The notes beneath the pieces were generated by a model that did not search any database, had not been told where the DNA came from, and saw nothing but the letters and a program-made list of their open reading frames with translations. Position numbers and translations under genes: made by a program. Positions 1-6,060 of a stretch of 6,060 bases of DNA are shown piece after piece (within the stretch, counting starts at the first letter, position 1; the number at the start of each line of letters is the position of its first letter). Source of the DNA: Deltaproteobacteria bacterium RIFCSPLOWO2_02_FULL_57_26 (lineage in GTDB: Bacteria > Desulfobacterota > Binatia > UBA9968); assembly GCA_001798455.1 (NCBI GenBank), contig MGSI01000155.1, positions 1 to 6,060 of the forward strand, given 5' to 3'.

Positions 1-758
1 TTGTAGGTGAGCGCGGGAAAAATCTCCGTGAGCCTCCTTCCGGCAACGGTCACCTCCTGAAGGCCCGTGAGCGTTTGAGCCTGAGCATTAAAATAATTGA
101 TGTTTCCCTTGAGATCGGTAACCGCCACACCACTCCCCACACCCTGAATCAGGGCCTCCTTCAAGGCCTCCAAGTCAGTCGCTTCCCTTTGTTTTTCTCT
201 GAGGAGACGTTCCGCCTCGTAGAGCTTGCGGGCAAGAAAGCCGCTCAAAAAGGCGATGATAAAGAAGGCGGGTATGTTGAGCGTCAAGCCCATGACGAGG
301 GGCTCGAAGCTGGAGAACCAGCTCCCAAACAGGCCGTGATGACTCCACACGAGAAGAACCCCATAGAAAAGTGCGGATAAGCCGGCGGTAATGAACGCCC
401 CGCGATAAAAGAGCAAGATGGCGCTGTTAACGATGGCCAGGTTATAGAGGAATGGGAACGGGCTCTCGACCCCGCCGGTGAGTGACACAATGCCGGTGAT
501 CAACAGGACGTCGAAGTCGATCTGGGCATGGGAAAACAGGACCAGGTTCTTAATCCAGGGCAAAACCAAGGCGGAGCTTATGGAAATGACATAAGCCGCG
601 ATTAGAGGGAACTGGAGCGATCGGAGCAGGGCGGGATCGGCGTCCCCTTTGACAAAAGAAAAGAGGGCCGTGGCGCCCAGGAAAAACGTCAGGATGACTA
701 CCCTAAGAAAGAGCAGCCATTTGAGTCTTCGGGTAAGCTCTTTTTTTTCTTCGCTCAA
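1..758 (-). CDS. pilS: PilS-like sensor histidine kinase, N-terminal part (3' end beyond window)
   Basis: This is a membrane sensor kinase of the PilS type; in the family it autophosphorylates and passes phosphate to PilR, the sigma-54 activator of pilin transcription. The 252 visible codons are open to the window edge. They show about six hydrophobic segments (near residues 14-33, 48-68, 84-95, 101-117, 121-138 and 153-176), including the family-like stretch FDVLLITGIVSLTGGVESPF at 82-101. A charged helix follows (about 177-200, RKLYEAERLLREKQRE), then the start of a PAS domain (about 200-252, with GVAVTDLKGNINYFN at 210-224). The HisKA and ATPase domains are outside the window, so kinase activity cannot be judged. 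The start is TTG at 758: an in-frame TAA lies at 777-779, no ATG or GTG lies between, and AAGGA sits 9 nt upstream. It follows pilC by 82 bp on the same strand, and pilR is expected next. Family assignment is firm from topology and context; the exact name is inferred. Confidence 0.85.
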   Translation of the reverse strand, partial: MSEEKKELTRRLKWLLFLRVVILTFFLGATALFSFVKGDADPALLRSLQFPLIAAYVISISSALVLPWIKNLVLFSHAQIDFDVLLITGIVSLTGGVESPFPFLYNLAIVNSAILLFYRGAFITAGLSALFYGVLLVWSHHGLFGSWFSSFEPLVMGLTLNIPAFFIIAFLSGFLARKLYEAERLLREKQREATDLEALKEALIQGVGSGVAVTDLKGNINYFNAQAQTLTGLQEVTVAGRRLTEIFPALTY

Positions 759-767
759 GGCTCGGTT

Positions 768-772
768 TCCTT
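768..772 (-). promoter_or_regulatory. Ribosome binding site of pilS (decides a TTG start)
   Basis: AAGGA on the minus strand lies 9 nt before the TTG at 758. With an in-frame stop at 777-779 and no other start codon between, it supports initiation at TTG. Confidence 0.6.
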
Positions 773-792
773 GTTTTTAAACTCGCGCCCAC

Positions 793-835
793 AGAAGGGG
801 ACAGTCCCCTTTCGGAAGGGGGACTGTCCCCTTTT
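793..835. repeat. Double palindromic intergenic repeat (GGGGACAGTCCCC / GGGGACTGTCCCC)
   Basis: A 15-base left arm (795-809) is perfectly complementary to 819-833. Inner pairs 811/817 and 812/816 close on the three-base loop CGG, and a T/G apposition lies between (810/818). Each arm is itself an interrupted palindrome, GGGGAC-n-GTCCCC, so the element could form one long hairpin or two small ones. It fills the gap between the pilC stop and the pilS start. On the minus strand it is not followed by a T run, so it is a poor intrinsic terminator; on the plus strand it ends in only four Ts and no plus-strand gene precedes it. From memory, similar GGGGACWGTCCCC palindromes are scattered in intergenic regions of many deltaproteobacterial genomes, which suggests a REP-like mobile or selfish repeat. 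It may also protect mRNA 3' ends or attenuate expression. Confidence 0.85.
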
Positions 836-840
836 CCTTC

Positions 841-2061
841 TTAGGAGACCAGGGAGCCCAGTTGGAAGATCGGCAGATACATCGAGATGACCAAACCTCC
901 GAGGATTACCCCCAGGACCACCATGATCAACGGCTCCATGAGCGAGGTTAGATTGGCCACGGAGTTATCCACCTCGTCCTCGTAAAAATCCGCCACCTTT
1001 TTGAGCATCGCGTCCAGAGCTCCCGTGTTTTCCCCGATGGCCACCATCTGACAGACCATCGGAGGAAAAATTTTGCTCTCCGTAAGCGGCTCCGCTACCG
1101 TCTTTCCCTGGCTGATGCTCACCCGCGCGTCCATGATGGCCTGTTCCACGACCTTGTTCCCGGCGGTCTTCGCCGTGATTGCCAAACCATCGAGAATCGG
1201 CACTCCAGAGCTCAATAGGATCGACATGTTCTGAGAGAAGCGCGCCACCGCGACTTTGCGCAGAAGGTCTCCGATGATCGGCATCTTTAGCATGATACCG
1301 TCGATAACCATTCTCCCCTGGGATGTCTTGTAATAATAGCGGATCGCGGCGACGAGGATACCGACTCCGATCACCATGTAAACGAAATAAGCCCGGAACC
1401 AGTTGCTCATATTAATAGTTATCTGCGTCGGGGCCGGCAGGGCCTTGCCCATCCCGCCATAGAGCTCAGCGAAGACGGGAATGACGTAGAGGAGCAAGAT
1501 CGTGACGACCCCCACGGCCACCACAACGATCGTGCAGGGATAGATCATGGCCCCCTTAACCTTTGATTTGAGCTTGGCAGATTTCTCGATGAACAGTGCG
1601 ATTCGGTTCAGAATGGTATTCAAGACGCCGCCCACCTCTCCGGCCGCAACCATATTCACGTAAAGGTCATCGAAGGCCTTGGGATGCTTTTTTAGTGCAT
1701 CCGCCAACGTAAACCCGCCTTCGACGTCCTGCTTGATAACCCGGATAATATTTCTGAAGGCCTTGTTTTCGGATTGCTGGCTTAAGATCTCGAGGCCCTG
1801 GACGATGGGAAGCCCCGCATCGATCATGGTGGCGAATTGGCGCGTGAAGAGCATCACGTCATGAGCTGTCACTTTAACCCCAAACCCGGGGAGGGTGATT
1901 TCTTTTTCCAGCCCTTTGCCTTTCTCGCGAACCCGCGTGGGGATCGGTTGGATCCTCTGGCTCCTTAGGCGCGCTAGCACCGCCTGCTGATTTGCCGCCT
2001 CCATTTCGCCCTTGAGAACCTTGCCCTGGGCGGTTTTTCCTTCCCATAGAAAAACTGGCAT
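841..2061 (-). CDS. pilC: Type IV pilus inner-membrane platform protein PilC
   Basis: PilC is the polytopic inner-membrane protein of the type IV pilus assembly machine; it contacts the PilB/PilT ATPases and couples their rotation to pilin insertion. The 406-residue product has the usual family length. After a short soluble N-terminus beginning MPVFLWEGKTAQGKV, two homologous T2SSF domains are visible at about residues 69-192 and 272-395. Each carries the repeated family signature: AAGEVGG near 139-145 and AIGENTG near 341-347. Hydrophobic segments lie at about 172-195, 221-242 and 375-399. An upstream in-frame ATG at 2139 would add 26 residues, but those codons fall inside an intergenic repeat and have no family character. 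The ATG at 2061 has GGAGG 8 nt upstream and gives the standard N-terminus, so it was chosen. The gene follows pilB by 95 bp on the same strand and precedes pilS, consistent with one transcription unit. No damage or missing motif was noticed. Confidence 0.96.
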   Translation of the reverse strand: MPVFLWEGKTAQGKVLKGEMEAANQQAVLARLRSQRIQPIPTRVREKGKGLEKEITLPGFGVKVTAHDVMLFTRQFATMIDAGLPIVQGLEILSQQSENKAFRNIIRVIKQDVEGGFTLADALKKHPKAFDDLYVNMVAAGEVGGVLNTILNRIALFIEKSAKLKSKVKGAMIYPCTIVVVAVGVVTILLLYVIPVFAELYGGMGKALPAPTQITINMSNWFRAYFVYMVIGVGILVAAIRYYYKTSQGRMVIDGIMLKMPIIGDLLRKVAVARFSQNMSILLSSGVPILDGLAITAKTAGNKVVEQAIMDARVSISQGKTVAEPLTESKIFPPMVCQMVAIGENTGALDAMLKKVADFYEDEVDNSVANLTSLMEPLIMVVLGVILGGLVISMYLPIFQLGSLVS

Positions 2062-2069
2062 CTTTAAAC

Positions 2070-2074
2070 CCTCC
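2070..2074 (-). promoter_or_regulatory. Ribosome binding site of pilC (decides the start at 2061)
   Basis: A full GGAGG on the minus strand lies 8 nt before the ATG at 2061. The alternative ATG at 2139 lies in repeat sequence that reaches into the pilB stop codon. Confidence 0.8.
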
Positions 2075-2080
2075 GGTTTT

Positions 2081-2160
2081 AGTGAACAGTTAATAGCGAA
2101 TGGCGAATGGTTCCTCCCCACCCACCATTTGCTATTCACCTTTTGCCATTCACTGTTTAC
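2081..2160. repeat. Degenerate intergenic inverted repeat with GCGAATG-type units
   Basis: The pilB-pilC gap is nearly filled by an imperfect palindrome. The outer ends match 8 of 9 bases (2082-2090 GTGAACAGT against the complement of 2152-2160). The inner ends also match 8 of 9 (2103-2111 GCGAATGGT against the complement of 2124-2132), around a 12-base C-rich loop (2112-2123). Between these, short units resembling GCGAATG or GTGAATAG recur, and the right arm is about 7 bases longer than the left, as if a unit had been gained or lost. The right end covers the TAA of pilB (2157-2159). I recall similar CCATTCGCCATTCGCTATTC strings as common intergenic repeats in metagenome-derived deltaproteobacterial genomes. 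The element could fold in the pilB-pilC transcript and tune relative PilB and PilC levels, but that is inference. Confidence 0.75.
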
Positions 2161-3884
2161 ATCCCCAGCGAAAAGACCGAGCCGAACCCCTTGTCCGAAT
2201 CCGTGACCCGCACGGTCTCTTCGATGGTCGTGAGCCCCTGTCGTACTTTTTGAAGGGCGCTCATCCTCAAGGTGCTCATTCCAAGCTTCACCGCTTCGCG
2301 CTTCAAATCGGCCGCCGACGCCCCCCTGAGAATCAACTCTTTTATCGCCTCATGCATGACCATGACCTCGTAGAGCGCCACGCGGCCCCTATATCCGGTC
2401 TGATTGCAGTTCCCGCACCCCTTGCCGTGACGCGGTTGAAAGCCCATGCTCACCTCTGCGGGATCGACCCCGATATTGATCAGGGCCTCCGGGCTAACCT
2501 CCGCAGGCTCTTTACAGGTAGCGCATATCTTGCGCACCAACCTCTGCGCTGCGACCAGGTTAACCGAAGAGGTAAGTAGGAAAGGCTCCACCCCCATATT
2601 GATCAAGCGATCAATGGTCGAGGGGGCGTCGTTGGTATGGAGGGTACTGAGCACCAAGTGGCCCGTGAGAGCCGCTTTGACACCGATCTGCGCGGTCTCC
2701 AAGTCGCGGATTTCGCCCACCATGATAATGTCCGGGTCTTGGCGCAGAAAGGACCTCAGGCAGGCCGCAAAATTGAGCCCTATTTCTTCCCGAACCTGGA
2801 CCTGATTAATGCCCATGAGGTTATACTCCACCGGATCCTCGGCGGTAGAAATGTTCACATCCGATTTGTTGAGATCGGAAAGAGCTGAATAAAGCGTGGT
2901 CGATTTGCCGCTTCCAGTGGGCCCGGTGATGAGAATCATTCCGTAAGGTTTATGGATCGCGTCTTGGAAGTCTTTAAGGGTTTGCGGATCGAAGCCGAGC
3001 TTGGACATGTCCAACTGCAAGTTGGCCTTGTCCAAAAGCCGCATGACGATTTTCTCCCCAAAAAGTGTGGGAAGGACGGAGACCCGGATATCGAGTTCCT
3101 GCCCATTGCCCATCTTGAGCTTGATTCGACCGTCCTGCGTCAGCCGCCGCTCCGCAATATCAAGGTTCGCCATGACCTTAAGTCGCGAAATCAAGGGGTT
3201 CTTGAGCCGAAGCGGCGGGTTCATGATCTCATGGAGTACCCCGTCCACCCGAAACCGTATGCGGAAGATCTTCTCGTACGGCTCAATGTGGATATCGCTG
3301 GCGCCACGCTTGGCTGCATCGGCCAAAACAGCGTTGACCAGCGTGACCACCGGAGCCTCGTTGGTGGCCTCTTGAAGTTCCTGCAGGTTGATATCTTCCT
3401 CGTCGCGGATAACCTCCACTCCCGTCTCGCCAAATTTCCTCAGCACCTCGTCGTAGCTGACCGCGCCAAAGCGTTGCTCCAGGACCCTTTTAATCGCCGA
3501 CGCCGAGGCCAAGAGCACTCGGACACCATAGCCAGTAATGAACTTAACTTCGTTGATCGCTGCCAGGTTGGTCGGATCGGTCATCGCCACCGTTAAGGTC
3601 GAGCCGACTAGCTTCAACGGAATGACCTGATGTTTTTGGATGAGATGGGCGGGAATGAGATTAAATACCGATTCGGTTAGTTCAGAGTTATCGATCTCGA
3701 CCTTTTGGAAGCCGAATTGCGTGGCAAGAAAGTCGGCAAGCCGCTCCTCAGTGGAAAACCCCAGGCGAATCAGTTCCTGGATAAGGTTGGATCCGTTCTC
3801 TCGTTCCTTTCCTAACGCCTCGTTGAGTTGCTCACGGGTGACAATCCCCCCCCGTACCAAGACATCGCCCAAACGTGCTTCCAT
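2157..3884 (-). CDS. pilB: Type IV pilus extension ATPase PilB
   Basis: PilB is the hexameric cytoplasmic ATPase of the GspE/PilB secretion-ATPase family that drives pilus polymerisation through PilC. The 575-residue product has the normal length. An N-terminal MshEN-type domain (about 1-145, MEARLGDVLVRGGIVTREQL at the start) precedes the catalytic region. Visible there are Walker A GPTGSGKST (321-329), the Asp box TAEDPVE (347-353), the Walker B region DPDIIMVGEIRD (383-394) and the His box TGHLVLSTLHTND (407-419). Four cysteines form two CxxC pairs (454/457 and 490/493), the zinc-binding site present in PilB/GspE but absent from PilT; this and the N-domain separate it from a retraction ATPase. 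A TTG at 3902 would add six residues, but it sits almost at the predicted transcription start and has no Shine-Dalgarno site. The ATG at 3884 has GGAG 6 nt upstream. A type II secretion GspE is the alternative, but the pilC-pilS context favours PilB. Confidence 0.95.
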   Translation of the reverse strand: MEARLGDVLVRGGIVTREQLNEALGKERENGSNLIQELIRLGFSTEERLADFLATQFGFQKVEIDNSELTESVFNLIPAHLIQKHQVIPLKLVGSTLTVAMTDPTNLAAINEVKFITGYGVRVLLASASAIKRVLEQRFGAVSYDEVLRKFGETGVEVIRDEEDINLQELQEATNEAPVVTLVNAVLADAAKRGASDIHIEPYEKIFRIRFRVDGVLHEIMNPPLRLKNPLISRLKVMANLDIAERRLTQDGRIKLKMGNGQELDIRVSVLPTLFGEKIVMRLLDKANLQLDMSKLGFDPQTLKDFQDAIHKPYGMILITGPTGSGKSTTLYSALSDLNKSDVNISTAEDPVEYNLMGINQVQVREEIGLNFAACLRSFLRQDPDIIMVGEIRDLETAQIGVKAALTGHLVLSTLHTNDAPSTIDRLINMGVEPFLLTSSVNLVAAQRLVRKICATCKEPAEVSPEALINIGVDPAEVSMGFQPRHGKGCGNCNQTGYRGRVALYEVMVMHEAIKELILRGASAADLKREAVKLGMSTLRMSALQKVRQGLTTIEETVRVTDSDKGFGSVFSLGM

Positions 3885-3890
3885 GAAAGG

Positions 3891-3894
3891 CTCC
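3891..3894 (-). promoter_or_regulatory. Ribosome binding site of pilB (decides the start at 3884)
   Basis: GGAG on the minus strand lies 6 nt before the ATG at 3884. For the TTG at 3902 the nearest purine-rich match, AGGA, overlaps the -10 element and is 13 nt away, too far to serve. Confidence 0.65.
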
Positions 3895-3910
3895 GGCAAC
3901 AAGAACCAAC

Positions 3911-3939
3911 ATTATCCTAAAAATGCCCTTTTTTGTCAA
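3911..3939 (-). promoter_or_regulatory. Sigma-70 type promoter of the pilB-pilC-pilS unit
   Basis: Reading the minus strand, a -35 box TTGACA (3934-3939, all six consensus bases) is followed by a 17-bp spacer and a -10 box GATAAT (3911-3916, five of six). The expected transcription start is near 3904, giving a 5' leader of about 20 nt that contains the GGAG site and the ATG at 3884. The spacer holds an A run and a T run. The promoter lies in the 142-bp gap between the dikinase stop and pilB, exactly where a promoter for the pil genes would be needed. No sigma-54 -24/-12 element was seen in this gap. The match and placement are direct observations; activity is inferred. Confidence 0.8.
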
Positions 3940-4026
3940 TTTCCGTTGCTCGGCGCTGGTTACAGCAAAGGCGCCCTTGGACAACTTTTGGAAATAAACA
4001 CGATCATTATAAATAACGCAAATTGG

Positions 4027-6060
4027 CTACCGCCTGCGCTGCAAAACAGCCTGAGCCGCCGCCAACTTAGCAATGGGAACCCGATAAGGTGAGCAGCTTA
4101 CATAATCCAACCCTATCTCATGACAAAAAGCGACAGACCTGGGATCGCCGCCGTGCTCCCCGCAGATGCCGACCTCAAGATCTCCCCTCACCTTGCGGCC
4201 CCTCTCCATGCCAATGCGCATCAAAGCCCCGACACCGTCTCGGTCGATGCTGACAAACGGATCCTCCGGGAGGAGACCATGTTCAATATAACTGGGCAAA
4301 AACTTCCCGGCATCATCGCGCGACAGCCCCATGCAGGTTTGCGTCAAATCATTGGTCCCGAAGGAGAAAAACTCCGCTTCCCGAGCGATATCATCCGCAA
4401 CCAAACAGGCCCGCGGCAGCTCGATCATGGTCCCAACCAGATAGCGAACCTTCACCCCGTAAGCCTTCATGGTCTCCCGGGCAACCCGCTCCACGATCTC
4501 CCTCTGCACATGCAGCTCCTGACGCGTTGCCACCAAAGGGATCATCACTTCGGGAAAAGGGTTCTTCCCCTCTCGGCGCAGTTCACAGGCTGCCTCAAAA
4601 ATGGCCCTGGCCTGCATTTCGGTAATCTCCGGGAAAGATATTCCCAGGCGGCAGCCACGGTGCCCCAGCATGGGATTGAATTCGTGCAAGGCCGTAACTT
4701 TATCCCTTAGGGTCTCAACCGGGACCCGCATGATCTCAGCCAACTCTGCGGTCTCCTCCTCGCTCTTGGGCAGAAACTCATGCAGGGGCGGGTCCAGGGT
4801 CCGAATCGTGACGGGAAGATGCCCCATGATTTCCAAAATACTCTTGAAATCCTCTTTCTGCATCGGCAAGAGCTTGGCCAAGGCTTGCCGACGTCCCTCT
4901 TCGCTCTCCGCCAAGATCATTTCCTGCACTGCCCGAATCCGCTCTCCCTCAAAGAACATGTGTTCAGTACGGCACAGGCCAATCCCTTCCGCCCCAAAAG
5001 CCAGGGAGATCCGAGCCTGATCCGGCTGGTCCGAATTGGTGCGAACCCCGAGCTTGCGGGTGGCATCCGCCCATTTCATGACTTTGGCAAATTGCTGGTA
5101 GACACGTGAAGCTTTGGGCTTCAGTGTCTTTCCAATCAGCACCTGCAAGACTTCCGAGGGAAAGGTCCGGACATCTCCCTCAATCACCTCACCGGTCGAG
5201 CCGTCCACGGAGATCCAATCACCCTCTTTTAGGATACGGGACCCCACCGCCATCTGCGATTTCGCGTAGTCGATATGCAGCGCCTCGCAGCCGACCACGC
5301 AGATCTTCCCCATCTGCCGCGCGACCAAGGCTGCATGCGAAGTCATGCCTCCACGGGCAGTCAGGATCGCCTGCGCAGCAACCATGCCGCGGATATCCTC
5401 CGGGCTGGTTTCAACGCGGCACAGAACGACTCGCTCTCCGCGCTTTCCCCACGCCTCTGCATCTTCGGCCGTGAACACCACCCGGCCGCTGGCCGCGCCG
5501 GGGCCAGCCGGCAGACCCTTGGCCAGGACGCGTCCGTCTTTGGTAGCACGCTCTTTATCGGCACTGTCAAAAATCGGACGTAAAAGCTGGTTTAGTTGAT
5601 CCGGTTCAATCCGTAGCAAGGCTTCTTCCTTGGAGATCATCCGTTCCTCGACCATATCCATCGCGATGCGCACGGCAGCGAAGCCGGTCCGCTTGCCGGC
5701 TCTGGTCTGCAGCATCCAGAGCTTGTTTTCCTCGATCGTGAATTCGATATCCTGCATCTCCTTGTAATGGCGCTCCAGGGTCTTACAGACCCGATCAAGC
5801 TCCCGGTAGCTTTTCGGCATCACCTGCTTAAGCTCCGCGATCGCCCGAGGGGTACGGGTCCCGGCCACGACATCCTCTCCCTGGGCGTTGACCAGAAACT
5901 CGCCGTAGGTACCTTTGTCTCCGGTGGCGGGACTCCGTGTAAACGCGACTCCAGTGGCGCAGTTCTCGCCCATGTTACCAAACACCATGGCCTGGACGTT
6001 GGCGGCCGTCCACCAGGTGTGTGGGATGTGATAGTGCTCGCGGTAGGCAATGGCGCGGGC
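4027..6060 (-). CDS. ppdK: Pyruvate, phosphate dikinase, C-terminal part (5' end beyond window)
   Basis: The enzyme interconverts ATP, phosphate and pyruvate with AMP, pyrophosphate and phosphoenolpyruvate in the cytoplasm, serving gluconeogenesis or pyrophosphate-linked glycolysis. The visible 677 residues run from the window edge to a TAG; family length suggests about 215-220 N-terminal residues are missing. Numbering visible residues from the edge: the end of the ATP-binding domain is at about 1-125 (VQAMVFGNMGENCATGVAFT from 22, DIEFTIEE at 104-111, LQTRAGKRT at 117-125). The swivelling phosphohistidine domain follows with GGMTSHAA, catalytic His 242 and Thr 240, the usual target of the regulatory kinase/phosphorylase. 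The pyruvate/PEP-binding barrel shows GIGLCRTEHMFF (Arg 364), TIRTLDPP (Arg 420), MIELPRA (Glu 547), SFGTNDLTQ (Asn 570) and CGEHGGDP (Cys 633), matching all key residues I remember from the Clostridium symbiosum enzyme. The linker between the His domain and the barrel seems about 16 residues longer than in that enzyme. Conserved motifs argue against PEP synthase. No clear terminator follows the stop. Confidence 0.96.
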   Translation of the reverse strand, partial: ARAIAYREHYHIPHTWWTAANVQAMVFGNMGENCATGVAFTRSPATGDKGTYGEFLVNAQGEDVVAGTRTPRAIAELKQVMPKSYRELDRVCKTLERHYKEMQDIEFTIEENKLWMLQTRAGKRTGFAAVRIAMDMVEERMISKEEALLRIEPDQLNQLLRPIFDSADKERATKDGRVLAKGLPAGPGAASGRVVFTAEDAEAWGKRGERVVLCRVETSPEDIRGMVAAQAILTARGGMTSHAALVARQMGKICVVGCEALHIDYAKSQMAVGSRILKEGDWISVDGSTGEVIEGDVRTFPSEVLQVLIGKTLKPKASRVYQQFAKVMKWADATRKLGVRTNSDQPDQARISLAFGAEGIGLCRTEHMFFEGERIRAVQEMILAESEEGRRQALAKLLPMQKEDFKSILEIMGHLPVTIRTLDPPLHEFLPKSEEETAELAEIMRVPVETLRDKVTALHEFNPMLGHRGCRLGISFPEITEMQARAIFEAACELRREGKNPFPEVMIPLVATRQELHVQREIVERVARETMKAYGVKVRYLVGTMIELPRACLVADDIAREAEFFSFGTNDLTQTCMGLSRDDAGKFLPSYIEHGLLPEDPFVSIDRDGVGALMRIGMERGRKVRGDLEVGICGEHGGDPRSVAFCHEIGLDYVSCSPYRVPIAKLAAAQAVLQRRR

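Noticed and set aside
284..490. Minus-strand 68-codon frame within the pilS region
   Set aside because: It is in a different frame from the continuous PilS translation, which has clear membrane segments and family motifs.
793..835. Intrinsic terminator after pilC
   Set aside because: The hairpin is strong, but the minus strand continues CTTCTGTGGG with no U run, so termination is not supported; it was listed as a repeat.
759..840. Sigma-54 promoter before pilS
   Set aside because: No GG-N10-GC pair with the expected TGGCAC / TTGC context was found in the gap.
2952..3596. Plus-strand open frame of 214 codons inside pilB
   Set aside because: It is antisense to well-conserved pilB codons, has no recognisable motif, and is explained by the codon composition of the real gene.
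4004..4026. Second promoter with TATAAT just after the dikinase stop
   Set aside because: The minus strand reads TTTATAATGATC, but no acceptable -35 box lies 16-18 bp upstream.
4120..4710. Plus-strand open frame of 196 codons inside the dikinase gene
   Set aside because: It lies opposite the conserved PEP-binding barrel, shows no protein family features, and overlaps other equally long shadow frames.

Overview
The window is a chromosomal-looking stretch of a Gram-negative bacterium with about mid-50s % GC by eye. All recognisable genes lie on the minus strand. In transcription order (right to left) they are the 3' part of a pyruvate, phosphate dikinase gene (4027-6060, start outside the window), then pilB (2157-3884), pilC (841-2061) and the 5' part of pilS (1-758, end outside the window). 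A pilB-pilC-pilS series is the core of type IV pilus clusters in deltaproteobacterial lineages such as Geobacter and Myxococcus, and occurs in related phyla. Together with the style of the intergenic repeats, this points to a Desulfobacterota/Myxococcota-like or neighbouring phylum. That taxonomic guess is weak.

Function: PilB is the hexameric cytoplasmic ATPase that powers pilus extension. PilC is the inner-membrane platform protein on which PilB acts. PilS is the membrane histidine kinase that, with PilR (expected just beyond the left edge), controls pilin transcription. The retraction ATPase gene pilT, often found between pilB and pilC, is absent here. Pyruvate, phosphate dikinase interconverts pyruvate and phosphoenolpyruvate; it is a metabolic neighbour, probably not part of the pilus unit.

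Regulation and structure: the 142-bp gap upstream of pilB holds a near-perfect sigma-70 type promoter (TTGACA, 17 bp, GATAAT) whose predicted transcript start leaves about 20 nt before a Shine-Dalgarno-preceded ATG. This sets the pilB start at 3884 and suggests that pilB-pilC-pilS is transcribed separately from the dikinase gene. The pilC start is set to 2061 and the pilS start to a TTG at 758 on similar grounds. The two gaps inside the pil unit each contain an intergenic inverted repeat: a degenerate palindrome built on GCGAATG-type units between pilB and pilC, and a compact double palindrome built on GGGGACnGTCCCC between pilC and pilS. Both look like dispersed genomic repeats rather than classical terminators.

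No RNA gene, CRISPR array, insertion sequence or phage gene was seen, and no stretch above 300 bases lacks a gene. I found no evidence of a new biological system; the points worth a second look are the two repeats, the strong promoter, the missing pilT and the start-site corrections.
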